Shown here in pieces: positions 11,847-21,980 of a stretch of DNA of 64,000 nucleotides. The stretch comes from Calvatia gigantea. Its lineage: Eukaryota > Basidiomycota > Agaricomycetes > Agaricales > Lycoperdaceae. The notes beneath the pieces are model-generated. The model did not search any database. It was not told the DNA's origin and worked only from the letters and a program-made list of their open reading frames with translations. Within the stretch, counting starts at the first letter, position 1; each line of letters begins with the position of its first letter. The position numbers and the translations under genes were made by a program. The stretch is taken from positions 2,046,001 through 2,110,000 of the forward strand of contig JACAAK010000004.1 in NCBI GenBank assembly GCA_025093985.1, read 5' to 3'.

Positions 11847-14124
11847 ATGAAGGCTGGCGTGCGTGCTAATCTCGATGCGCCGTCCATCTCGACCATTTCG
11901 AAGAGGGACATACAACGAGGAGTCCTGGCGTATGTGAAGGCTCAACAGCCATTCATGAAGGGTTACGCTAAGGAGGGAATGGCATTCATGCTATCATGGA
12001 AGGAAGAAGCAGGGCCTGATCCCGTAACTCCAGCACCAGAAGCAAATCAGAGCTGTGGTTTTACCACTCCGGTGCTCAAACATCGTGTCCCATCCGCCCT
12101 GAAGGAGCAGCTGCAGGCCGACGCCAGAAGGCATACGGAAGTAGTGGCGAGTCCAAAGGAAACTGGCGTTTCTCCGAAACGTGACAGGGCGGTGAACTCA
12201 AAGAAACGTGGTCCCCCACAGCAAAGGGTTCAGGACTCAAAGCGGGCTCGGGTCCTTCAATCGGAGGATGAGAAAAGTTTTTATATCTATATACACTCCC
12301 TCCATTTTATCTAACCTCTTGGCAGGATTGCAAGAAAGGCGGGAGAAAAAGAGAATCAAAAGAGACATCATGCAACCAAGGAGACCTAAGCGACAAGATA
12401 ATTCCCACCCCCCATCGAAGCCGAATTCGAAGAAACCAAATCAAAAGCTACCAGCTGGTCTTGCCCTTATGCACGGTTTCACAGCAACAAACGTCGGGAA
12501 GAATAGGCTTACGGTGAGAAACGAATATGTATTTTGATGGTGTGCTGCTTTTGATACATCTTGAGCTAGGTAGATCCACCTTTCCCCCCTGGTGTATTTA
12601 GCAAAGGAAGGGCGTCTATTCAGGTCCAGGTGGGCAGGTCCAAACCGAGAGGTGTGCAACTTTCTACGTCAATTCTAGGTGCTTATTTTTTTTGTAGACC
12701 CTAGGATGGACCGAGCCTTTTCAGAGAAACAGTTCCTAAAGCCACACGGAAAGCGTAGATCCATGAGTACGCGTAGTCGTTCCTCTGCACCACAGTCGTC
12801 TGAGGTGTCATCCGAGTCCGCTGACGATCGGGAACACTTGCGAAAGAACCTCAAGGCAGACCTAAACGACAGTGCATCAACCGGCGGGACGAAAGAACCC
12901 AGGTCGGCCAAGAAGGGGGGAAAAGAGGATCGATCCGTGGAAACGGTTCAGAAGGCGCCAATTGTACGCTCGAGACAGTCGTCAGAGGGCGCTCGGTCCA
13001 TTGTCTGGGATATTGAGAGGGATAGTGGTGTGTTACCTACAGATTCCTCGTCGGTGCTCGTGTCTGGATCCAAACCCTGCACTGCACTCCTGGATGTAAC
13101 CCGGAAGAAAGGGATCCCAGACGAAACCCAAGACCCCGCAGTGAACGAAAGAGAAAGGTCAAATAATCTAAACGATGCAGCACACCCCTCAAATCCAATT
13201 GGGAACCAAAAACCACCTTCGCCCGCTTTGTCTGTTAGGTCTTCAGAGTCTCCTTCTCAAATGGTCCCTGCCTTCGACATTGGCGCCAGGAATCCGGAAG
13301 AAGGCTTGTCTAAATATTTCATGTCACTATCTCTGCCAGCTGAACGTCTCCTCGATTCCTCGGGATGCAGGGGTAGAGACACCTGTTCAATGCCACTGGA
13401 TAACACAGCAATTTCCCTTCCAGGATTACGAGCTACGGTTTTGCCTGTCCTGTCGAGTGATGGTATCCCACGACCATCGATTGTCGTCGAACCAGAGGGA
13501 CCAACGGTAAAGTCAGCTTCTCTCCTCGAGGAGGATACCGCGCTCTGTCAACAGGACGTGACCGACTCGGATTGGTTACTCAGCGACCCTATCGCAAACG
13601 GCCTCTCTCTTGACAACAAAGAATGCGGCTGGTTTCCCCTTGTAGGACAGTTGGAAGCACAGCCTGTGCCCGATCTCGCTCTTTCCGGTGATACTGCTTT
13701 CTGTCCACTCCCAGAGTCCAGCTTTGAATATTTACACTCGGAGGAAGAGGGGGCTCCGTCCGGTTTCTTTGAGAATGATACTGTTCCTATGCTGGACCGC
13801 CACCTGCAGCACGAGAATCATTTCTTGCGAATCCAGTCTTCTCTGAACGATGTCATAGAAGGCTTTGGAACAGACGGGTTTTCCGAATGTAGCGTTCTCG
13901 CGTCGGACACCTTCTCGGAATCCATAGGGTTCAGCGAACTTGACGGCGTTTCAGAGCGGCCCGCCGATGAGAATTCTCCATTGCTTTTCAACGAAGGCCG
14001 TTATCTCCTGCTTGGATGTCGAAACGGATCCACGCCCACGCATGTCCCGCAATCTGATTTATATTCCATTGAGGCGGATGTAGCACGTCACCTTGTCAGA
14101 CATTGGATGCCACAGAAACATTGA
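11847..14124 (+). CDS. Basic, Ser-rich hypothetical protein (probably nuclear)
   Basis: Four exons fit: a first exon from MKAGVRANLDAPSISTISK, then LQERREKKRIKRDIMQPRR, then VDPPFPPGVFSKGR, then a long 3' exon from DPRMDRAFSEKQFLKPHGK to the stop at 14124. Introns run near 12277-12325, 12513-12571 and 12653-12698, all with GT-AG ends and compatible phase. The N-terminal ~200 residues are Lys/Arg-rich with several NLS-like clusters (KKRGPP, REKKRIKRD, KRQD). The C-terminal ~470 residues are acidic and Ser-rich with hydrophobic patches (LFNEGRYLLLGC). I recognise no domain. It could be a chromatin- or transcription-associated scaffold, but nothing in the sequence proves that. Confidence 0.72.
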
Positions 14125-14157
14125 GGAATGAGGTTGGAGGAAAAGACGGGGTGTGTA

Positions 14158-14213
14158 TTTTGATCGTTGAATTTGATCGCTAAATTTGATCGATTGATCG
14201 TTGAACGATCGCG
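14158..14213. repeat. Short 13-nt degenerate repeats (TTTGATCG core)
   Basis: Three near-tandem units, TTTGATCGTTGAA, TTTGATCGCTAAA and TTTGATCGATTGA, are followed by TCGTTGAACGATCG. The block lies just after the stop of the Ser-rich gene and before the SLIP-GC-like gene. It may form small hairpins in the 3' UTR. No function is known. Confidence 0.6.
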
Positions 14214-14337
14214 TTACGTTTGAATGCCCTCTCAAGATATTGTGTGTCCTTGTGTACACCTTATTTGTTCAAACTGAGGACATGATTGAAAATACACACA
14301 CCTCCTTAAACCCTAGCGACCAATTAACTCCCCACTT

Positions 14338-17300
14338 ATGTTGTCCTTTTCTATGAGAAATTCTACGTCTTCACCGGTCAGTAATATGCAGTGGTTTCGA
14401 CGCTAGTCTCATGTGATCATAGGTTAAGCAAGAGGGTGTCGAAGAAGCTCCATTTGGTCCATCAGGCCCGATTGGCGCGATATCACAACAAGATAGGACG
14501 CCTGTTCGCGTGAAGGCCGGACTTGACGAGATCGTATACAGAGTAGGAGTTATCCTTACCTTCCATATCACGTTACGAACACAGATCGTAGTTCCTTGAT
14601 CCCGCTGGTTCGACAAATGTCACACGGGAGGGGTTCAAACAGGAAGAACGACAACCTTCAGCACAAGAGTCACAACCAATCCACTCGCACATACAAAGCC
14701 CCAACCCCCAAGACGCTGTCACAACTCCCCCTCTTTTTGACGAATACAAGACCGTAGATGAGATTGACTATACCCCGGAAAGCGCCTTGAGCCAAGGCGT
14801 TAGGATGATTCAGACGCTCAAATCCAGGATGAAACTGATGAAACTGGGTAGTAAGCTTCGGGAAGAGGTATGGGAACGCGACATGAGCAAGTACGTATGT
14901 TTATGAGAGTATAACGCAAATCTGGACAATGGCTTATGTTCGATGTAGCCTCGAGAATCAAGGATCACCCACAACCCTAATTGCTGTTTGCGGTGGTATG
15001 TCACCTCTCTTTAGGATCACCAAGTACGCTTCGACTGATGGTTTGACCCGTGTATCAGCTACTGGCGCAGGCAAATCTTCAATCCTCAATGCGATTTTGG
15101 ATGGTGATTAACCTGTATACGTCCCTTCTAAAATGTCCTGACAGAAACCTAGACAATATCGTTCCCACGAGTGGCATGCGTGGTGAGTTGCTCTGATGTT
15201 TTCACCTATTCCGTTGACTTATTCTCTATCCAATAGCCTGCACCGCGGTCGTTACGGAAATTGCGTACCATAAAAAGCCAACTATTGAGGCTGACGTAGC
15301 GTTTTTGTCCCTGGATGAATGGAGGTCGGAGCTCGCTTTTTTACTCCAGGATATGATTGATGAAGATGGCAAGCTCAAGAGGAGTACTGATCTGAGGAGT
15401 GATGCTGGTATCGCCTGGTCAAAGGTGAGGATTGTTGTTTTTGGCTCACGTCGAGTGTGCGAACAACTTTCTAGGTGCACGCTGTCTATCCTTCGATTAC
15501 GCAAGAACATCTTGTCAATTTATCCGTAGACCAAATTATTGCCTTTGATTATAGTAAGCAATTACTCGTGCCTTCAGTACTTGTCTCACAATTATTGAAG
15601 ACGTTGCCAATGTTCTCGGTACAATCAAAAGGGTTTCCGCAAGGGATTCTCGCGTATTTGCTAAAGAGATCACAAAGTACATTGACTCCAAGGATCAGAA
15701 GCGGGCCAAGAAAGACAAGAAAGGGAAGGAGAAAGCCAGGACCAGGAAAGGCAAGGAGACACACGGGCGCTCCCAGCGACCTCGAGACAGAGACCAGCAG
15801 GAGAGTAATGCGAGGGCTGGCGAACCGGCTTTATGGCCGTTAATTCGCCAAGTTAGGGTACGTTGCAAGGCGGCTGCGCTATCTACTGGTGCGGTTTTGG
15901 TAGATCTTCCCGGTGTGGTTTCTTCTTTTTTCCCCCCCTTGAAGTCTTTATCCCTAATAAGTTCCTAAGGTGTGGCCGATGCCAATGCTGCCCGCAATAA
16001 TGTGGCGAAAGATTACATGAAGAAAGCTGACTATGTTTGGATCCTCGCCCCTATTACCCGAGCTGTTGATGACAAAACAGCCCGAGGTCAGACCCGTTTC
16101 TTTGCCTTTGTGCTCCATTTGATCCTTTGGTTCCCTTTCTAGATCTGCTGGGTGATGCCTTCAAGGTTCAATTAATGAGTACATGCTTTGCAAATATCAA
16201 CCTTTTGGTCCAGACTGATTTGGTTATCTGTTACAGTGGGTAAGTGATGATCACTACACAACTGAACATTAATGAAACGTGGTCAACGTCGACTAGACGG
16301 AAAGTGGGTATTCTATCATGCTGCTGAAATATCAATGAGCTCATCATAGTTGATTAGCTACGACGATCGTGCCATTACTTTCATCGGTACCTCAACACCT
16401 TTTCCAGCTTAATTCAGCGCTCACGAGCTCATAGCAACAAAATGCGACGACGTCTCATGTTCGGAAGTCATTGATGCCCTTGGCCTTCGGGATAGTTCCG
16501 AATTGGAGGTCATTGAGGACCACATCGGTAGATATGAGCGTAAGGCCTCATCGTGGAAGAAGAAAGAATCAGTCGCCCAGAAGGAAGTTAAGAGTAGGTA
16601 CCATTTCCTAGGACCCCGGTGGTTCTCGTTGATTATGTCATACCAGGGATCAAAAAGGAGCTGGAAAACCTCAGAAAGGTCACGAAAGAACATGAAGAGG
16701 TTCTTGAGGCACTCGAAACCGACGAAACAGTCGTTTCACGTTTGACAGGCGGGAAGGTCGTTTCAAGTAAGAAGCGGAAGCATCGGGACAAGAGAACATC
16801 AGGTTCCTCCAAGAAGCGCCGAACTGCATCGACCAGCGAAACTGAAGATGATGTCTCGGATATTGACTCGAATTATAGTGGTAGTCACGGTTCCGACAGT
16901 GATTCCGAAGACTCGGGTGACGAATGTTATACCTCTGGATCAGAACAAGAGGATGAGTCGTCGACAGAATCAGAGCAAGAGGGCGAGCTGGTGACAGAAG
17001 GTTTACTCAAAGCAAAGATCAGAGATGGAAAAAAGGCTATTAAAGAACTTCGGCCCGAACTTACTCAAGCCCGCGGGCAGCAAAAGGAGGCTTTTGACAA
17101 ATTGGCTGCGCTCAAGAAGTTACTTGTGAACGCGCAGCGAGAAAAGAACGCCTTCTGTTCCCTCGAGCGGTCCAAGGTTATTTGATTGAACTTCATCAGC
17201 TGACCATGCTCCTCAATATTGTGCAGTTCTCCCGTGATGTGCTGAAAGAGGACTTCCGTATTGGACTCAAGGATCTCGATGGTAAGTAACTGTTGTTCTA

Positions 17301-19044
17301 ACTTACGTCCTCATGTTCATCACCACAACCACCCCAAGACACAACTGCTGAACAAAGAGATCCCGACAACTTTGATCCTTGCATCAATTTACGAGGCAAG
17401 ATCGCAACGAGCTTCTTGTTTCCATTTTTCTCACGCTCTCCCAGATTACGACGAGATTGACCTCCCAGTCTTTACCTGCTCCAGTCGAGATTATGTCAGG
17501 ATTAAAGGTACATTTTATCATAATCTCTCCCCGGTCTTTTCTAAGTTTTTTTTTCTGCTCCAGGTCAGGTAAAGGGGGATGGCGGACCCGCGTGTTTCAA
17601 AAACGTTGACGACACTGGTATTCCGGAACTCCAGCAATGGTGCCATGAACTGACTGTTGCCTCGCGAGAACGTTCTGCTCGGAACTTCCTTACCCGGCTC
17701 ACAACATTCGCTACTGGGGTTGAATCCTATGTTCAGGGCATGTCCAAGGTAACCCTAGCTGATCGTGAAACACTGCGGAGACGATGGGAATCCGCTGAAG
17801 CGGGTGCTGAGGGAGGCTATGGAGAACCCCCCCTGACGCGGGGCATTGCATTCGAACTGACCCAGGAATGCCATAGTATTAGTATTATATAAAGTACGCT
17901 TCACTCACATCATCTTTTGGCAGGATTTCGTCAGTTTGACCGACAAGTGTGTTGAAGGACTCCAAATACACTTTAGAGATGGGCTGGAGGAGAAGTGCCG
18001 CGTTGGGGCTGCAAATGTCCGCTCCAATCTCGTATTATCCGCACTGTTGGTCGCAACACTCACCACGCTTCTTGTAGGCTTCTAATGCTGCTGTTCAAAC
18101 ATCGGATGAGTTTGCCAATGGGATGCATTGGGCTACCTACCGTGCAAGTAAGCACATGACTACACTCCTCGAACTTTGCTTAACACCAATATCAGCCCTT
18201 CGCCGTCATGGGACGTGGAGACAAGACCTCAATGCTGAATTGGCGCTTCCGTTTATCCGAAACATTGCTAGCTCCTGGTGCAAGGTGTTTGAAAGCGATC
18301 TATTCAATTCTTTTGAAGCCGCTGTCACGGCGACTATTGGGAAACTCCTTAAGGAGGTCGAGGATACTGCTATACCTGGACTTCAGGACCGCTTCCAATG
18401 TCAGGGAAATCTTTGCCTCGAAGAAGCACGCGTCGCTCTCCAACAAATCATGGGAATTGTTCAGGAAGCTCTCTCCACAGAACAAAAAGAAGTTTCCCGG
18501 TCTATGGCTCCCCATATTCAAAGCCAACTAATCTATGGTTATGATCAAGCAACAGAGGAACGGGGGCGGGGCAGTGTGGCCCGGCAGAAGGTACGGAGCA
18601 GACCCCCCGACATCCAACACCATTAACAGAATGACAGGCTGTATTCCATCGATATGTCATGGACCACAAGGACGGGATGTTTGGAGATGGTGCACAAGTT
18701 ATAATGAACCGGCTAGCCTCAATTGCAAAGGTCGTGGGTGAGAGGCTAGACGACGCGCTTAAAAAACTTGCCGAGAAGGTGAACCCCAAAAACCAAACCC
18801 ACCTCTAAGTAACTGAGATGTTATTCAACAGATTGAGGTCAACATCTCCGTGCTTTGGGAAGGTACACCAGATGATCCCAGCCAAATTCTGGCACGCCAA
18901 GAGGTACTCGACTCTGTTTACAGGATTCTTAAACAGCTTGGACTTTGGGCGAAGGCAGCTGACCAACTCAAGCAGCCGAAACCCCAGCTTATGGAGGTAC
19001 TTGACAAGGAGGATGGTGATGGGGATATTGAGATGGGCACTTAA
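14338..19044 (+). CDS. Dynamin-like large GTPase of the nuclear SLIP-GC (NUGGC) type
   Basis: A gene of about 20 exons encoding some 1,100 residues. The N-terminal exons (MLSFSMRNSTSSP, then VKQEGVEEAPFGPSGPIG) precede the G domain: P-loop GATGAGKSS (G1), a Thr in ACTAVVTEI (G2), VDLPGV (G3) and IATKCDD (G4). A Lys/Arg-rich bipartite-NLS-like segment (KKRKHRDKRTSGSSKKRR) and a long Ser/Asp/Glu tract follow, then helical stalk-like regions (GLLKAKIRDGKKAIKELR, DYDEIDLPVFTCSSRDYVR, AVFHRYVMDHKDGMFG, INISVLWEG-like) to the stop. Family members are dynamin-superfamily nuclear GTPases; the human one is expressed in germinal-centre B cells, and the fungal role is unknown. Oddities: two candidate micro-exons (16237-16239 and 16297-16303), one GC-AG intron and one apparent GA-AG intron. 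Confidence 0.85.
16237..16239 (+). other. Candidate 3-nt micro-exon (TGG) in the SLIP-GC-like gene
   Basis: It is flanked by an acceptor (TTACAG) and a donor (GTAAGTG). Splicing 16178 to TGG, then to a 7-nt exon at 16297-16303, then to 16358, gives LMMDGNYDDRAITFIA in frame. Skipping the 3 nt also keeps frame (LMNGNYDD), so transcript evidence must decide. Confidence 0.5.
17396..17444 (+). other. GC-AG intron in the SLIP-GC-like gene
   Basis: The exon ends ..TTACGAG and the intron starts GCAAGA, the usual GC-donor context. It ends CTCCCAG. Removal joins NLR to DYDEIDLPVF in frame, and no GT donor does this. Confidence 0.75.
17866..17923 (+). other. Apparent GA-AG intron in the SLIP-GC-like gene
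   Basis: Exons ending FELTQ (..ACCCAG) and beginning DFVSLTDKC can be joined in frame only by removing 58 nt that start GAATGC and end GGCAG. The context looks like a canonical CAG|GTATGC donor with T changed to A. No GT donor nearby gives a usable phase. It may be a real non-canonical intron, a mutation or a sequence error. Confidence 0.5.
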
Positions 19045-19411
19045 TCCCGGCTTTCCTTTGGGCCGTGGAGATGGATGTTTATCCCCCACTTTTCTTAATG
19101 TCTCTTTTGTTTAAATTCACTTGGTGATACCTACTACTCGACCCAGCACATTATCATGCTTTGATTTTTGTCCTTCTCTCATATTTTTTTCCCAATGAAA
19201 CACCTTTCACTCTTGTGGAATGCCACGTTATAAGGTGGATTATAGTGTACATATCTCGTATTATCGGAGCCGTGAGAAGTAAATTAATAACATGAAGAGC
19301 TGAAGTAGAAAGGACTTGAGTCTGAGGCCCTCTCAGCAAGGAGACTCGTACAATACAAATAACGATCATGAAAAACTCAACACATTCCGCGCACCAATAG
19401 GTTTGGTTGAT
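19045..19411. other. Non-coding gap between convergent genes
   Basis: Holds the 3' UTRs of the plus-strand GTPase and the minus-strand His/Tyr-rich gene. No supported gene is seen. Confidence 0.4.
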
Positions 19412-20000
19412 TCAGACACGGTAAACTGGTCGCCCATGTCTGTCCACCTCCGCACCGGTGCGCGCGTCCACGTACCGCGGACGACGTGAGTAACCCATGA
19501 AACCCCATGAAGAGCGGTCAGATTTGTAACGGTAATTTGCCGTGGGTGCGAGGCCGAAGAAATGTCTGACTCGTTCCCCAAACGAACGAGGATAGTAGCT
19601 GCTACCATGATGGTGTTTACGGTGGTGATGGCTGTGGTGACTATGACCGCTATAGCTAGGTTGCTGGAGATCGATGTTCAAGGGAAGGATCCGCGCAAGG
19701 TCCAGGGGGGTTTACGAAGAGAAAGGCATGGTCGTCAGAGAAACCAACGATAACCTGAAGGAGGAAGGGACTTACCACAACCACTGGCGCGGTAGGCGCG
19801 ATTGTGACCGCAGGGGCACTGTAATGTCTTCCGTGTCTCCGACTGCTGCTATGAGTCGGTACGTATGTCACAGGTTGACCATAGTAATCATCATTAGAGG
19901 AGTGGTGTCTGTGGTGTCCGTGATGTCCCCCGTGATGTGAGCTTGTGGTATAGACAACCGGTTGCCCGTAACCGGATCCTTGAGATGGATAGTAGCTCAT
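19412..20000 (-). CDS. Small His/Tyr-rich hypothetical protein
   Basis: Two exons: ATG at 20000 (MSYYPSQGSGYGQPVVY) through a His-rich tract (HHGGHHGHHRHH) to APTAPVVV, then after a GTAAGT intron of roughly 110 nt, QPSYSGHSHHSHHHRKHHH. The C-terminus is compact and more conserved-looking: SFGERVRHFFGLAPTANYRY, then SSWGFMGYSRRPRYVDAR and a final HGRPVYRV. There is no signal peptide or membrane segment. The His-rich front could bind metal or be simply disordered. The ERVRHFFG block is reminiscent of the tail of the His-rich protein at 0.2-1.4 kb. I do not recognise a named family, and its function is unknown. Confidence 0.78.
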
Positions 20001-20381
20001 TATTGGGTGTGTCCGCGAAGTCGTGAAGTGGGGAGTTAGAGTTTCGATGCGCAATGGACACGTCCATGTTAAGAAATTTGAGGTTATTTATATGTGCTAA
20101 AACGGATGATGTTACATCACTAACTCGAATAACTAAACACTGCCCCGTGCCGTGAAGGGTGGTGCTGTGAAAGGGTGATGCCTAAAGCTGAATATAACTC
20201 TACAAGCCACTCCATACCCACCTCCACCATTCAAGTCATCATTCTTGCTTCCGGTACGATTCCGTAGCTAGATGTGTTACGAAAATCAACGAACTAGAAC
20301 GAACTTGATTGACAAGAAGCAGTGGGCGGGGTCGGGTACTCGACTTCTTGGACGTAAGGGATCGACGAAGGAGATGTAACT
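20001..20381. other. Non-coding gap
   Basis: Upstream region of the His/Tyr-rich gene and 3' region of GPN3, both on the minus strand. Nothing else is recognisable. Confidence 0.4.
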
Positions 20382-21663
20382 TTATTCGAGGTCTTGGAAG
20401 TCTCCTTCGTCCAGGTCGTGTGGCTGTGAATGTCGCAGTTGAGTAATGGGGTTTAACAGCTTTCAGTGGGACTAGTCGAAACCCCATGACCCGGCTGCGT
20501 TGCGATAATGAAAACTTACCTCCTTCGGTTCCTCATCTTCTCCATATTGCATGGTGTAGTCAATGTGACTGATCACGGTCTCCAAAGAATCCAGATTCGT
20601 CAGGTCCATGGGCAAGAACGAGACCAGAGGATGGTCTTCAATCTAATCATAGGTAAGTACGATGCCACTTCGTTAGGACGAGAACAGACAAGTTGCACGA
20701 TGGCCCTGTTGAGAGCATGGAATCGAGGGTTCGCAACGTTGCCTTCATGTCCAGGCTCATTTGCAAGAAGTAAAGGATCAGGATCGAGAAACCTGCAGGG
20801 TCCAAGTTAGCACGAATTAAGCCATAACTGCCAAGGTCTACGTGGAGAACAGCATTCTGAATAACGCCCACCTGGCTATGTTGCTCCGTTTTCTTAGGCC
20901 ATTCCTCGCGCCTCCAGTCTCATCATCTGGGTTCGAAGTCACCAGGTCCATTTTTGACATGACATTAATCCACGGTATCTCCAAATTGACCATTGCGGAC
21001 ATGGCTGATAGTACGCCACTGCTCAATTTGCTTCAGATGCTGTTACTTGTTCGGGAAAAACGAGGGGAAGGAAACCAACCTGAAGAACTTATACCTGTCC
21101 TCCATAAACTGAGACTCTATCAGGTACGCAGCGCAGGTCCGTATACCCAGCCTCTGAAGGTTCTTGACCAGTGTTGGAAGGAAAGGGTGATGAGTGTAGA
21201 GCTCAATCTGACCTGTCCGAGGCGTATATGTATATTAGAATCATATCGATCCCAGCAGAAGCAAGATGTAATACCTGGACAGTCAATAATGAGATAGTCG
21301 TTTTCGTAAGACCCCAACTCTTCCTCCAACCAATCCATGTTATCCAGCAGATACCTATCAGAGGGGAGGGTTGGTGTATGTCCACTGTGGGGCGGGATGA
21401 GATACGGATTCACTTACTCACTCGAAGCAATAGACAAGGCCCCCATTCGGCCCATACTGCAACTCGTTCATAACATCCTCTAGACTAATGAGATCTTTAA
21501 TGTCAATAACAGGTTCATATTCGAAGCTCGTAGGGGAGGCTGCCGGGTCCAAATTCACGAGATGCCCAGTCCGTTTGGAATTCTGCAGGTGCGTCATGAA
21601 GGACGCCGCGAACGTTGATTTGCCAGCCCCAGCCGGACCTGTTACTAAGACAGCGTAGCGCAT
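20382..21663 (-). CDS. GPN3: GPN-loop GTPase 3
   Basis: Seven exons. The start at 21663 gives [18 protein letters not shown], with the P-loop near the N-terminus. Then come [10 protein letters not shown], the diagnostic Gly-Pro-Asn loop in [64 protein letters not shown], and VMSKMDL as the base-recognition motif. The tail reads [17 protein letters not shown] and [12 protein letters not shown], with a final exon [13 protein letters not shown]. Length (about 290 residues) and the MSKMD motif fit GPN3 rather than GPN1 or GPN2. The family assembles and imports RNA polymerase II. The gene lies tandem to, and upstream of, nothing related; the PKS is on the same strand behind it. Confidence 0.92.
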
Positions 21664-21980
21664 AGTGCTTTTCGAGAAAGGGACGATGACGACAGAAGGA
21701 TCTTTGGAGGGTTTGAATTTGAGCTGGATGTCAGATATTTTTTGAAGTCCGATCGAGATATTTCGCCTCGCATCACGCGCACGAACACAACAAATAAGAT
21801 GAATGTCCAAGGGATTGAGTGTAATTATTGTACATTTTAAAAGAATAAGAGGAGTACCGAATATGTTATGTCACCGTGTCCTATGCACAAAATCTTGACG
21901 AATGTAGTTATAGTAATGATACAACAAGATGGTGGTAGATAAAGAGATACGACTGACACAATTAATCTCATGAAGAAGGA
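21664..21980. other. Non-coding gap between the PKS stop and GPN3 start
   Basis: 317 bp holding the PKS 3' UTR and the GPN3 promoter. No other feature is seen. Confidence 0.4.
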
